From NCBI GenBank assembly GCA_029255605.1, contig JANLJF010000059.1, positions 1-54,995 on the forward strand: a stretch of DNA of 54,995 nucleotides, read 5' to 3'. The translations under genes and the position numbers were made by a program. Under the pieces are notes generated by a model. That model ran no database searches. It was not told the origin of the DNA and saw only the letters and a list, made by a program, of their open reading frames with translations. This stretch comes from Azovibrio restrictus. Lineage in GTDB: Bacteria; Bacteroidota; Bacteroidia; Chitinophagales; Chitinophagaceae. Positions 14,860-23,663 of this stretch are shown here, piece by piece. Numbering within the stretch: position 1 is the first letter of the stretch; each line of letters begins with the position of its first letter.

Positions 14860-15272
14860 TTAACCTGCTGTCATATTGCAGCTTGCTTTTATTCGTGTCT
14901 TGTCAATCATCTCCGGAAAAGATAGATTATGGCAAAGAAGCCTGTGCAAGTTGTAAAATGACTATTGTTGATGCCCGGTTTGCAGCTGAAATGATAACTG
15001 CAAAAGGAAGAATCTATAAGTTTGATGATATCATATGCATGAAACAGTATGCAACAGCCAATGCTGATGCCGCAAAGGATGCACAATTCTGGGTTGCCGG
15101 TTATACTGTTACTGATGGCGCATTTATCGATGCTACCAAAGGTGTCTTTCTTAAAAGCAATGCCTTTGCCAGTCCTATGAATGGCAACTATGCAGCGTTT
15201 GATAATGAAGCATCGGCCCAGCATTTGAAAGATAGCCTGAACCTTGAATACCTTCAGTGGAGTAGTTTATGA
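14826..15272 (+). CDS. nosL: NosL copper chaperone lipoprotein
   Basis: 148 residues from ATG 14826, chosen because it places a short N-terminus before a hydrophobic segment and the lipobox LFVSC; an upstream ATG (14775) would add 17 residues inside the preceding gene. The mature domain shows the NosL signature: CASCKMTIVDARFAAEM, then YKFDDIICMKQY and a C-terminal GVFLKSNAFASPMNGNYAA. NosL delivers Cu(I) to apo-NosZ in the periplasm. It overlaps nosD by 4 bp. Confidence 0.9.
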   Translation: MEEIQNKFRKIINLLSYCSLLLFVSCQSSPEKIDYGKEACASCKMTIVDARFAAEMITAKGRIYKFDDIICMKQYATANADAAKDAQFWVAGYTVTDGAFIDATKGVFLKSNAFASPMNGNYAAFDNEASAQHLKDSLNLEYLQWSSL

Positions 15273-16510
15273 TAAGAGTGCCGGTTTTGATATTAACGAT
15301 GTGCTTGCTGGCATATGTTCACGCCGCAGCACGTACAATACAAATTTTTCCCCGCCAGGCAAAGGCTATACAGGGAGCCATCAATTATGCTCATGAAGGA
15401 GACACATTAGTAATAGAGAAAGGTATTTATAATGAACCTGACATTCTTGTAAATAAGAAGCTTACTATTATTGGCAACAACTATCCCATAATAGACGGGG
15501 GAGGGAAAAAACAATTAATAGTAGTGGTGCATGATTCTGTCTATATATCAGGGCTTCAGTTGCAGAATACCGGGCGTTCGAGCATGACAGATATGGCAGC
15601 CATAAGGCTTCAGAATGTTTCTGGCGTAGTAGTACATAACAACAGGCTTTTGAACAACACTTATGGTATATACCTTCAAAATAGCCACTACTGTACTATC
15701 AGTAATAATAAAGTAAGTGCCAGTGCTAAAGACGAACTAAACAGCGGCAATGGCATCCATGCATGGAAGAGTACCCACCTTATGATCCACAACAACAATG
15801 TTTCAGGCCATAGGGATGGTATTTATTTCGAGTTTGTAACAGAATCACGCATTATCAAGAATGTTTCAACAAAAAATATACGTTATGGCTTGCATTTCAT
15901 GTTTTCTCACAGGGATGTATATGCAGATAACCTTTTTGTTGATAATGGCTCAGGCGTGGCCGTGATGTATTCAAAGTTTGTAGAAATGTATAATAATACG
16001 TTTCGCCACAACTGGGGCGATGCGGCCTATGCCATACTGCTTAAAGAAATTACAGACAGCAAAATAAAGCAGAACCTGTTTATAAAAAATACTGTTGGTA
16101 TTTACATGGAAGGTAGCAGCCGTATTGACGTAATGCAAAATGAGTTTAAAGAAAATGGCTGGGGAATAAGAGTGCAGGCAAGTTGCGACAATAATGTTTT
16201 TGAGCACAATAACTTTCTGTCCAATTCATTTGATATAGCCACTAATGGCACTATGATGTTAAACACCTTTAATGAAAACTATTGGGATAAATACGATGGT
16301 TATGATTTAGATAAAAACAAAATCGGCGACGTACCCTACTACCCCGTAAGTATGTATGCCGTGGTGACAGAACGTATACCTAATGCTATGATACTCTACC
16401 GCAGTTTTTTGACGGATATTATGACGCAAGTGGAAAAGCTGATGCCCAGTGTGATACCCGATAACCTGCGGGATGACAGGCCTGTAATGAAAAGCTGGAA
16501 ATTAAGATGA
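15269..16510 (+). CDS. nosD: NosD, periplasmic copper-maturation protein
   Basis: 413 residues: a cleavable signal peptide (about 1-22) then a right-handed parallel beta-helix made of repeated pectate-lyase-like/CASH turns, seen as recurrent NN, GIYL and N-x-G-I motifs (RLLNNTYGIYLQN, GNGIHAWKSTHLMIHNNN, NTVGIYMEGSSRIDVMQNEF). NosD works with the NosFY ABC transporter in assembling the CuZ site. Start overlaps nosL and end overlaps nosF by 4 bp each, indicating translational coupling. Length is typical for the family. Confidence 0.93.
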   Translation: MIRVPVLILTMCLLAYVHAAARTIQIFPRQAKAIQGAINYAHEGDTLVIEKGIYNEPDILVNKKLTIIGNNYPIIDGGGKKQLIVVVHDSVYISGLQLQNTGRSSMTDMAAIRLQNVSGVVVHNNRLLNNTYGIYLQNSHYCTISNNKVSASAKDELNSGNGIHAWKSTHLMIHNNNVSGHRDGIYFEFVTESRIIKNVSTKNIRYGLHFMFSHRDVYADNLFVDNGSGVAVMYSKFVEMYNNTFRHNWGDAAYAILLKEITDSKIKQNLFIKNTVGIYMEGSSRIDVMQNEFKENGWGIRVQASCDNNVFEHNNFLSNSFDIATNGTMMLNTFNENYWDKYDGYDLDKNKIGDVPYYPVSMYAVVTERIPNAMILYRSFLTDIMTQVEKLMPSVIPDNLRDDRPVMKSWKLR

Positions 16511-17247
16511 TAAAACTAACGGAAGTAACCAAATCATTCGGAAAGTTCAAGGCATTGGATAATATCAGCCTTACCTTGGGAAAGGGGCAGGCCATTTCAT
16601 TGCTTGGCCCTAATGGCTCAGGCAAAACAACGCTTATTAAATCTATACTTGGACTGGTAATACCCGAAGCAGGCACTATTACTGTAAATGGACTGCAGGT
16701 AAATAACAATTGGGCATACCGCTCTCATATTGGCTATATGCCACAAATAGGCCGCTATCCCGACAATATGACCATCGTGCAGGTACTTAATATGATAAAG
16801 GAATTAAGAAGCGATAAGCATGTGTACGATGAAGAGCTGATAGATAGTTTAGGACTGAGAAAAATTCAAGACAAAACGATGAGAAGCCTTTCAGGTGGTA
16901 CCCGTCAAAAGGTAAGCGCTTGCCTGGCCTTTCTTTTTTCTCCGGATGTCTTTATCCTGGATGAACCCACAGCCGGCCTGGACCCATTATCCAGCGAAAT
17001 ACTGCAATCGAAAATAGCACAGGAAAGAAACAAGGGCAAACTGATTCTTATTACTTCGCACGTGCTTAGTGATCTTGAAGATATTACAAGCCATATATTA
17101 TACCTGCAAGATGGGAAGATGATGTTTCACAAGACCGTAGAAGACTTGCAAAACATCACAGGTGAGTTAAAACTAAGTAAAATAGTAGCCAGCCTTATGC
17201 AAGAGGCGGATGTGCACAAATCATTTCAGCATGAACACGATAGTTAA
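16507..17247 (+). CDS. nosF: NosF, ABC transporter ATP-binding protein
   Basis: 246 residues. Walker A GPNGSGKTT near residue 35-43, Q-loop MPQIGRYPDNMT, signature LSGGTRQKVS, Walker B VFILDEPTAGLDP and H-loop TSHV are all present, so the ATPase should be active. It pairs with the downstream permease NosY and periplasmic NosD for nitrous oxide reductase maturation. ATG overlaps the nosD stop; its 3' end overlaps the chosen nosY start by 17 bp. Confidence 0.93.
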   Translation: MIKLTEVTKSFGKFKALDNISLTLGKGQAISLLGPNGSGKTTLIKSILGLVIPEAGTITVNGLQVNNNWAYRSHIGYMPQIGRYPDNMTIVQVLNMIKELRSDKHVYDEELIDSLGLRKIQDKTMRSLSGGTRQKVSACLAFLFSPDVFILDEPTAGLDPLSSEILQSKIAQERNKGKLILITSHVLSDLEDITSHILYLQDGKMMFHKTVEDLQNITGELKLSKIVASLMQEADVHKSFQHEHDS

Positions 17248-17998
17248 ATACATAACGTTAGACCTGATCAAGAATAAGATCATTATCATTTACACGCTCT
17301 TATTGGGCGTAATATCCTTTAGTGTATTAAGTATAGATAGCAATTCGTCAAAAGGGTTACTGAGCTTATTAAATATCACACTGCTATTTGTACCTATCAT
17401 AAGTATCCTGTTTGCAACGATATACTTTTTCAATTCATCTGAATTCATAGAATTACTTCTTTCGCAACCGGTAAAGAGAAAAACGGTGTTGTTAGCTGAA
17501 TATTCAGGGCTTTCAACTGCGCTTTGTGCAGCTTATGCTGTAGGTATCGGTATACCAACAATCATATTGACCCCCTCCCCTGCGGCGTTAGTACTATTAG
17601 TCAGTGGATTGCTTCTTACCCTAAGCTTTACCGCATTGGCCCTTTTAGTTTTTGTTTTATTTAAAGATAAAACAAAGGGCATTGGGGCTTCAATCATTAT
17701 TTCCTTATTCCTAAGCTTACTGTTTGATGGGCTCCTACTTATTTTCATTTATTCTTTCGGCGAATATCCCATCGAGAAACCCATATTAGGCATCATAGCA
17801 TTAAACCCCATTGATCTTGCCCGCATTTTAATGCTTTTGCAATTGGATGTTGCTGTACTGATGGGTTATTCGGGTGCGTTATTCAAAAAGTTTCTTGGAA
17901 GCATGGCAGGCAGTGTATACGCAATAATATGTATGATGCTTTGGGTGATAGTTCCCTTATTGCTTTCCGTAAAAATATTCAGGAAGAAAGACCTATAA
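17231..17998 (+). CDS. nosY: NosY, ABC transporter permease
   Basis: 255 residues from ATG 17231 (MNTIVKYITLDLIKNK); an ATG 21 bp upstream exists but lies deeper in nosF. About six transmembrane helices separated by short loops, with SSEFIELLLSQPVKRKTVLLAEY as the typical NosY/ABC-2 coupling helix. It is the membrane partner of NosF. The stop codon abuts the stop of the converging minus-strand gene with no intervening bases, leaving no room for a separate terminator. Confidence 0.92.
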   Translation: MNTIVKYITLDLIKNKIIIIYTLLLGVISFSVLSIDSNSSKGLLSLLNITLLFVPIISILFATIYFFNSSEFIELLLSQPVKRKTVLLAEYSGLSTALCAAYAVGIGIPTIILTPSPAALVLLVSGLLLTLSFTALALLVFVLFKDKTKGIGASIIISLFLSLLFDGLLLIFIYSFGEYPIEKPILGIIALNPIDLARILMLLQLDVAVLMGYSGALFKKFLGSMAGSVYAIICMMLWVIVPLLLSVKIFRKKDL

Positions 17999-18331
17999 TT
18001 ATAAACCAAGTGCTGCTCGGCCTTCTGTACTTATACACTCGTAATTCCACTTAGGTTCCCATACCAGCCTGATATCTGCTTCATAACCCGGCAAAGCATT
18101 TTCGATAGCTATTTTGGCATAAGATATAATAAGCCCACCCATTGGGCACGACGGTGTAGATAGTGTCATATATAATATGATGGATGCATTACTAACTTCC
18201 AGGTTATAAACCATCCCAAGATCTACAATATTCACGCCCAACTCCGGATCTTTTACTTCATAAAGCGCAATTAACGCTTTGGACTTGATCTCATAAAATG
18301 GGTCTGATATTCCTATCTCAAACATTGGCAA
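17999..18331 (-). CDS. MIP18/SufT-like (DUF59) metal-sulfur cluster assembly protein
   Basis: 110 residues. Signature DPELGVNIVDLGMVYNLEV and reactive-Cys motif TPSCPMGG match the MIP18/DUF59 family that helps insert or repair Fe-S clusters. It is the last gene of the minus-strand NO-response group and overlaps the upstream membrane gene by 14 bp; Met3 (18325) is an alternative start. In this context it may repair NO-damaged clusters; paaD/sufT-type function is inferred from family only. Confidence 0.85.
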   Translation of the reverse strand: MPMFEIGISDPFYEIKSKALIALYEVKDPELGVNIVDLGMVYNLEVSNASIILYMTLSTPSCPMGGLIISYAKIAIENALPGYEADIRLVWEPKWNYECISTEGRAALGL

Positions 18332-19577
18332 ACTTTTTTCTCACTATTAATAAAACATGAATAAAGTAGATACTTGTGGCAACAGCCATTAATGCTGCAC
18401 CGGCATAGCATAAGCCTGCGTATTTCAAAACTATTCCGGCAACAAAAGGTAAAAGACCCGCTATGTATAGAAGCATCTGAACACGCACCAGCTTTTCATT
18501 GAAGAAATCTTTGGGCATTTTGGCAGGTAGCTCGTTTTCATTTACACTTTGCATCCATACGATAAAAGGAAGTGTTTTAAACGTTTGCGCCATTATAATT
18601 GTTCCTACAAAGCCACCGAAAAAAGAAAAACCATAAGCTAAGCTAAAATTCGGAGGCATATCGCCCACAACAAACAATGGCAATAGTAATACACAAGGCA
18701 ATACCAAGAGCGCAAACGAAAGCCTTGTTTGCTTCATCCCATTATCTAACTGTTTACGGATAGAATGTACATAACTGCTATAAACATACCTCCCATAAAA
18801 AAATATCGCCGTTATGACTATCAACACTGCCAAAACATTCATTATCTGGGAATGAAAAAAAATCTGATTAATCATGAATAGTACCAGCCCAATATTTATG
18901 CCATAGTATATACGGAAAACTTGTTTTTCTTTAGGCTCTTCACACAACAAAAACATAGGTATCAACTTAGAGCTGACCCCTACAATTAATTGTAAAAACC
19001 AACCAATCATCCCGATATTGGCATGCACTTTCAGATATTGCAAATGATTTACAGATAAAAACGGGAAACGAAAATTGATGAGCAACATGCTTCCTATAAT
19101 GGCAGTAAAAATCAGCCAGACATTAGCAGTTTTTATCAAGCTAAGCATAGCTCTTTCTTCTGCTTTTTTCAAGGCAGAATACAGATTCAGAGAATGTAAT
19201 AAAATAGCCGTAAGGATACAAGCTACACCAGTAAATGTATACCATGTGAAGAGAAAATTCCAAAAGGAATAGACTAACAAAGCAGTACCAACAGTAAGCA
19301 AACCCAATACCAGCACCGGCAAGACCCGCTCATTATACAATTTCCGTTCAGAAATAACAGGAATCAATTGATTGCTTGCACCAAAAATTATCATAACACC
19401 GCAACCAAGTACAAATAGGTGTGTTAATGCTAATACCTTGGGCTGAAAGAAATGGCCAACAAATACATTTGCAGCAAATAAACACAGAGCAGTGGTAAGA
19501 AAAAAAGCCAGGGCAGCAATAATATAAAAAGGTATTACTGCTGCCCTGGAAAAAACCTGTTGTCTATGCGGAAGCAT
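18318..19577 (-). CDS. Polytopic membrane protein of the NO operon (NnrS/heme-copper-oxidase-like)
   Basis: 419 residues with about twelve hydrophobic segments. Conserved-looking His occur in helices: LALTHLFVLGCGVMIIFGAS and HANIGMIGWFLQLIVGVSSKLIPMFLL. This resembles NnrS-type or degenerate oxidase-subunit-I-type proteins often found with nor genes, but the motif set is not complete enough to name it. It overlaps the DUF2249 gene by 14 bp. Probably a heme- or copper-containing inner-membrane protein in NO resistance; function unproven. Confidence 0.7.
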   Translation of the reverse strand: MLPHRQQVFSRAAVIPFYIIAALAFFLTTALCLFAANVFVGHFFQPKVLALTHLFVLGCGVMIIFGASNQLIPVISERKLYNERVLPVLVLGLLTVGTALLVYSFWNFLFTWYTFTGVACILTAILLHSLNLYSALKKAEERAMLSLIKTANVWLIFTAIIGSMLLINFRFPFLSVNHLQYLKVHANIGMIGWFLQLIVGVSSKLIPMFLLCEEPKEKQVFRIYYGINIGLVLFMINQIFFHSQIMNVLAVLIVITAIFFYGRYVYSSYVHSIRKQLDNGMKQTRLSFALLVLPCVLLLPLFVVGDMPPNFSLAYGFSFFGGFVGTIIMAQTFKTLPFIVWMQSVNENELPAKMPKDFFNEKLVRVQMLLYIAGLLPFVAGIVLKYAGLCYAGAALMAVATSIYFIHVLLIVRKKFANV

Positions 19578-20373
19578 TCTCTTTTTTGTTCTTAAATATT
19601 AACAGTTCAACCCCCTCCTGTGTTTCCTGATAGACATATTCAAAAAGCCTTTCTTTTAGCTCCGGAAGCAAGAATAATGGAACCTTTTTATGAAACACAA
19701 ACAATGCCTCATTTTCCGAAAGTGCCGGGAGTGCTTCGAGTATTCTCATCATCGGCTGTGGCATGGGCAGGGCCCGCACGTTTATAATGACAAGATTATC
19801 TTTGTACGCTTCAAGCTTTTGCTGAAATATGATGGGCGAAGGCGCTGTTGCTTTCTCCACCATTTTTGCCTCCTGCATTTTCTTAATATAAGTATACACC
19901 TTCCCTTCAGAAGCGTTTTCAACATCAACTTCAAAGCCTTTATCCAATAATATCCGTATCAAGGGTAATGGCTCAAATGAATTAATAAGCAACAATACTT
20001 CCTTGGCTTTCAGTGCAGATACCGCATCCATGATTTTACGAAAAGGGTCCTTACCCGATTCGATATCTTGCCTGACATCCAGTGTATAATCCGGGTGAAT
20101 ATTACTGCTTATCTTCTTTTCTTCATCAAGTAATGATTCTTCAGTATCGTCGATAACGAACCCCAGTGGCTTCAGTTTCTCAAAAAAACTGGAAATTTCA
20201 CAGCCTCCTATTCTTGCAGCTTCTTTTATAGTAACTCTTGATGCAAGAATCTTACGTAAAAAGGGATTTTGCAACTTTTTAAAATGCGGGTTGATTGTTG
20301 CAATAACATCAATACAACCCGGATTTTCTTTTATCAGTGCAGATATTTTGGTGTTTGCAGAAATGGTCTTCAT
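19564..20373 (-). CDS. DUF1858-DUF2249-DUF2249 protein
   Basis: 269 residues, soluble. Residues ~1-75 form a DUF1858-like helical domain (TKISALIKENPGCIDVIATINPHFKKLQNP). Then two DUF2249/SirA-like folds: ~95-165 (LDVRQDIESGKDPFRKIMDAVSAL, LINSFEPLPLIRILLDKGF) and ~190-262 (VINVRALPMPQPMMRILEALPAL, FVFHKKVPLFLLPEL). The second has the SirA-like RALPMPQPM motif. These domains recur beside nor, hemerythrin and RIC genes. Exact biochemical role unknown; a role in metal-centre or sulfur chemistry is suggested by family. It lies 26 bp after the RIC gene. Confidence 0.82.
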   Translation of the reverse strand: MKTISANTKISALIKENPGCIDVIATINPHFKKLQNPFLRKILASRVTIKEAARIGGCEISSFFEKLKPLGFVIDDTEESLLDEEKKISSNIHPDYTLDVRQDIESGKDPFRKIMDAVSALKAKEVLLLINSFEPLPLIRILLDKGFEVDVENASEGKVYTYIKKMQEAKMVEKATAPSPIIFQQKLEAYKDNLVIINVRALPMPQPMMRILEALPALSENEALFVFHKKVPLFLLPELKERLFEYVYQETQEGVELLIFKNKKENASA

Positions 20374-20399
20374 AACACAATTGAATTAGCACAATCCAT

Positions 20400-21338
20400 T
20401 TACAGCACTTCTTTAAATAGCTTTTCCAGTTTCATAGCACGAGGGAAAAGAATATTATTTTCGAGATGTATGTGCTGAAATAAATCGTTTTCAAACTCTA
20501 TAAGTTTATGATATAGCATCTTTACACTATTACATGCGCTTACAGGTATTGCATAATCTTTAGCCACCATCCTGATTTCTTTCATCAAATCACCTGCTAT
20601 ATCATGGTCTTTTTCCATAACATATATCGGATCGACAATAGAATCAAAACCAATATTCACCGCTCCTCCGTTTTCCAACTGCTTAATGATGGGGAATAAT
20701 ATTTGCTCTTCCTTTTTCATATGGCTCGTAAGCTCGCAGCGCAGTTCTCTTACTTTAGAATAAATGTTTATCAGGAACGGCATAGAATTGCCGTGATGCT
20801 CGGCCACTTTTTTTGACAAATCTTCAAGTACCGGAAGATTTTGATTCACAAACGTGTGATGCACGTTTACAATGTAGTCTGATAAAAAAGACAAGGTAAA
20901 GGAATTGAAATCCAGTTCTATACCCTGCGGTTGTTTTGATGTTTCTTCCAACTCAGCTTTAACCCTCATTACATCGAGGCCTTTTTCGAGGCAAGCCTCT
21001 TCCAAAGTTCTTTTTCCACCACAACAAAAGTCTATACCAAGCTCCTTCAACCGCATAGCCTTTTTCATGTCTTTGCCGGCTATTTCACCAATTGTTTCTA
21101 CGCCTTTAATATTTTTTCTTATCTCTACTTCCCATATTTCGGGGCCATTGTTCAGATATACCCAGGAAAAACTATTCCCCCTCTCCCCCAATAACTGATA
21201 ATAAAGTGGCTTGGGGTCATGATCGTTATGTATAACTATCGCCTCTCCTTCCGGTATATTATCAAATGCATCAAAAATGGTAGGATGTTTCCTGGTAGGA
21301 TGCAATACTGTTACGTCGATAAAGACACTTGTGCTCAT
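20400..21338 (-). CDS. DUF2249 domain fused to RIC/ScdA di-iron Fe-S cluster repair protein
   Basis: 312 residues. Residues ~1-75 are a DUF2249 domain (PTIFDAFDNIPEGEAIVIHNDH, PLYYQLLGERG). From ~82 is a ScdA_N domain with the CCGG motif (LGIDFCCGGKRTLEEAC), followed by a hemerythrin-like four-helix bundle with di-iron ligands in HHTFVNQNLP, EHHGNSMPF, HMKKEEQILFP, EKDHDIAG and HIHLENNILFP. RIC proteins repair iron-sulfur and di-iron centres after NO or peroxide damage. The N-terminal DUF2249 fusion is an addition to the E. coli YtfE/S. aureus ScdA plan. It follows the membrane gene by 9 bp in the NO operon. Confidence 0.92.
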   Translation of the reverse strand: MSTSVFIDVTVLHPTRKHPTIFDAFDNIPEGEAIVIHNDHDPKPLYYQLLGERGNSFSWVYLNNGPEIWEVEIRKNIKGVETIGEIAGKDMKKAMRLKELGIDFCCGGKRTLEEACLEKGLDVMRVKAELEETSKQPQGIELDFNSFTLSFLSDYIVNVHHTFVNQNLPVLEDLSKKVAEHHGNSMPFLINIYSKVRELRCELTSHMKKEEQILFPIIKQLENGGAVNIGFDSIVDPIYVMEKDHDIAGDLMKEIRMVAKDYAIPVSACNSVKMLYHKLIEFENDLFQHIHLENNILFPRAMKLEKLFKEVL

Positions 21339-21347
21339 ATACTTTTG

Positions 21348-22658
21348 CTATTTAAAATTTGAAAATGATTGAAATTGTTTTTTATGTTCTGAACTATTTG
21401 TTACACCAACTTTATTGTGAAGAACGCATCTTAAAAGGAGTATTGCACCTGCTAATAACAGCAATGAAGCCAACCAAAGCAAGTAAGGATAAAACACCCT
21501 GTTATGCATCAGCATAATATCTGCCCCTTGGGAAAAAAGAACTACTTCATTTACTATAACGGCACCGGCAAAAACAGCCAATGCACGTCGTGTTGCACTG
21601 ACGGGCTTTAGTACTTCGGCCAATGTATAGTGCGATAGTATATAGATGCTTACAAACCCCAGGAGTACCAGGTGCAGGAAGGCTATAATGACAGGCCTGT
21701 TGCTGAATACTAATGCGCCTATACTATGAAAAATTGTTAATGCCTGAAATATTGATTTTAAGATGAATGCACAGCCTGCAATCATCAAAAGTTTAAGTGT
21801 TATCTTATTCAGTTGTAGAAACACATCTTTTGCTGCAAGTGCAAATGCCATAAATGCTACCACACTTAGCACAATTAAACTGCTTCCAGAAACTGCTATC
21901 GCCTGGTATAAGGCCCCCGGGTAATGCCATAAATAGCAGAGAAACAATGATGGCAATACAGATAAATTAAGCAAGGTTGAAAAGCTCTTCGCCAGCCTGC
22001 TTGTTCTTATAGAAAACCTATTATCCAGCCTGTTAAATAAAAGCGCAAAGATGGCAAGGGCAAAAAAGCCACTATACTGCAGGTGCAAATAAGTATAAAT
22101 GGCATCTTTATACAGAAACGCATTATTGCTTCCGCTGGCAAGCAGGTATGCAAGCGTAAACGGCCCCACTGAAGAAAGCACTAAATATATAGCAGCACTA
22201 ATACCAAGGCTCCTTACCGGCTCGGCAACACATGCCTTAACTACATGCCTGATAAACACAAAGGCAAATACATAAGTGGTGAGGATGAATAGTGTAGAAA
22301 ATAAAATGGAATAAAAATTGTAGCCCCCCAATGTAAAGCTTATCAGCATGCCTACTGCATTGAGCAGTATACTTGCGAATATCACCTGGTAAATAGGCTT
22401 ACTGCTTAAGCTTTTGGGGAGTATTTCGTACACCATCAGTACCACAAGAGCAAGTGTTACCCAACCACCAAAAGCATAATGTGAATGCGCGTGCAAGGTG
22501 TTTTTAAAATCGAGTAACGGAATAGTAAAGACAATTTTGCTTCTGAGCAAAAAGCCTAATATGGCAACTATTACAAGATTTGCCAATGCTATCTTCAGCC
22601 ATGTTTTTTTTCTTGAATGAATACTAATAAAAGACATTTTTGTCCTATTTTGTTTCAA
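21348..22658 (-). CDS. Polytopic heme-copper-oxidase-like membrane protein of the NO operon
   Basis: 436 residues, about twelve transmembrane helices. Helix-located histidines appear in LHAHSHYAFGGWVTLALVVLM, YLHLQYSGFFALAIFALL and AFLHLVLLGFVSIYILSHYTL, a pattern like oxidase-subunit-I relatives but lacking the full ligand set. Two starts are possible: ATG 22658 and Met8 at 22637 (MSFISIHSRKK). A putative Rrf2 operator overlaps this region and a -7-like AAATTTTG would start transcription near 22651, favouring 22637. Not a named family as far as I can tell; probably NO-related. Confidence 0.72.
   Translation of the reverse strand: MKQNRTKMSFISIHSRKKTWLKIALANLVIVAILGFLLRSKIVFTIPLLDFKNTLHAHSHYAFGGWVTLALVVLMVYEILPKSLSSKPIYQVIFASILLNAVGMLISFTLGGYNFYSILFSTLFILTTYVFAFVFIRHVVKACVAEPVRSLGISAAIYLVLSSVGPFTLAYLLASGSNNAFLYKDAIYTYLHLQYSGFFALAIFALLFNRLDNRFSIRTSRLAKSFSTLLNLSVLPSLFLCYLWHYPGALYQAIAVSGSSLIVLSVVAFMAFALAAKDVFLQLNKITLKLLMIAGCAFILKSIFQALTIFHSIGALVFSNRPVIIAFLHLVLLGFVSIYILSHYTLAEVLKPVSATRRALAVFAGAVIVNEVVLFSQGADIMLMHNRVFYPYLLWLASLLLLAGAILLLRCVLHNKVGVTNSSEHKKQFQSFSNFK
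22626..22651. promoter_or_regulatory. Putative Rrf2 (NsrR-like) operator O2
   Basis: Arms AATAAAAGACA and TGTCCTATTTT around TTTT, with the core GACA-TTTT-TGTC perfectly symmetric. It overlaps the start codon region of the oxidase-like gene and sits just after the Rrf2 gene. Confidence 0.55.
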
Positions 22659-22665
22659 AATTTTT

Positions 22666-23106
22666 TTATTCTTCTAATGTCTTTAAAACAGATTTTCCTG
22701 TTTTTAACTTCTTACCTAATTCTTCTATCGTAGTTTGTTCCAGCATGTTTTTAAGTGCATTCCTGATGGATTTAAATTTATCGTGTATAGGACATGGCTC
22801 CTTTTCAGAGCATTGCTTGAGGCCCAGGCCACAACCTGTAAATAAAGCCTTCCCATCTATTGCTTCCACTATACTGATAAGCTTAAGGTCTGATTGAAAT
22901 TTATCTAGATAAAAACCACCGTGAACACCTTTCTGAGAATTAACAATCCTGTTGCGGCTGAGAATTTGCAATATTTTTGCAGTAAAATGGTTAGGCGCCT
23001 CTATTGCTTCACATATTTCCTGTATGCTAACCTTTCGGCCCGCTTTATTCTCAGACGATATATATATGACGGCTCTTATACCGTACTCGCATGCTTTTGA
23101 AAACAT
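22666..23106 (-). CDS. Rrf2-family transcriptional regulator, NsrR-like
   Basis: 146 residues. Winged helix-turn-helix at 1-85 (YGIRAVIYISSENKAGRKVSIQEICEAIEAPNHFTAKILQ; recognition region before NRIVNSQKGVHGGF). Then three cysteines in GCGLGLKQCSEKEPC, the spacing expected for an Fe-S-binding Rrf2 protein such as NsrR/IscR. Such proteins sense NO through the cluster and repress nor and hemerythrin-type genes. It begins directly at the hemerythrin stop and is embedded in the nor operon. It is named NsrR-like by context only, since IscR or RirA-type function cannot be excluded from sequence alone. Its likely operators are the 11-4-11 palindromes nearby. Confidence 0.9.
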   Translation of the reverse strand: MFSKACEYGIRAVIYISSENKAGRKVSIQEICEAIEAPNHFTAKILQILSRNRIVNSQKGVHGGFYLDKFQSDLKLISIVEAIDGKALFTGCGLGLKQCSEKEPCPIHDKFKSIRNALKNMLEQTTIEELGKKLKTGKSVLKTLEE

Positions 23107-23610
23107 TTAACTTCCTTGTTTAATTTCCCAAAAATTATCCGTCCATTCCGGGGTGGTATGCTTATCCTCTGTTTTATTTAAGCGGTCGGTTAATACAAGC
23201 AATTGCTCCGCACTTAATTTACTTTCAATATACCCAAAAAGTTCTCTTTCCTCAAACCGGATATGCTTATCTAACTCGTCAGCAAATGCAAGTAAATATT
23301 GAGTACCCTGTTGGTTTTCTTCTCCCAGGATATTTATTAGTTTCCTTAAAGCCTCATGCTGGGATATTGCCTCCATAATAAGGCTATCGTTTGCAGGAAG
23401 TACAGAAAATAAAACATCCTCTTCCTGAATAAAATGTGGTGCCAGGAAATGATTGTAAAAATGAAGGGTATAATCAGATATCCGCTGTGCTGCTATATTA
23501 TTTCTACAGCCTTCACGTATCTTCCAGCACAAAAGCAACCCTTCGTGATGCTCTCTGGACAAGGCCACCAAGGCTTTGCTTCTTTTAATAGGTGTTCTCA
23601 CTTCTTTCAT
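23107..23610 (-). CDS. Hemerythrin-like (HHE domain) protein
   Basis: 167 residues, soluble four-helix bundle. Candidate di-iron ligands: HH in LSREHHEGLLL, HFYNHFLAPHFIQEEDVLF, ISQHEALRKL, and DKHIRFEERELFGYIE. Short hemerythrins of this type accompany nor genes and may bind NO or O2 or move iron. A perfect TAnnTTTG element (TAACTTTG, 23626-23619) predicts transcription starting about 4 bp before the ATG, and a putative Rrf2 operator lies just upstream, so this gene with rrf2 forms an NO-induced unit of its own besides read-through from norB. Confidence 0.88.
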   Translation of the reverse strand: MKEVRTPIKRSKALVALSREHHEGLLLCWKIREGCRNNIAAQRISDYTLHFYNHFLAPHFIQEEDVLFSVLPANDSLIMEAISQHEALRKLINILGEENQQGTQYLLAFADELDKHIRFEERELFGYIESKLSAEQLLVLTDRLNKTEDKHTTPEWTDNFWEIKQGS

Positions 23611-23618
23611 CTGAAACC

Positions 23619-23663
23619 CAAAGTTACTATGTTTTTAAATAAAGGACAATTTTATCTTTTATT
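23619..23663 (-). promoter_or_regulatory. Hemerythrin-rrf2 promoter with putative Rrf2 operator O3
   Basis: Operator arms AATAAAGGACA and TATCTTTTATT around ATTT (23638-23663), symmetric at 9 of 11 positions. TAACTTTG (23626-23619, minus strand) is a perfect -7 element. The operator is centred near -36 and overlaps the norB stop codon. No Crp/Fnr box at the 22-nt spacing. Confidence 0.6.
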
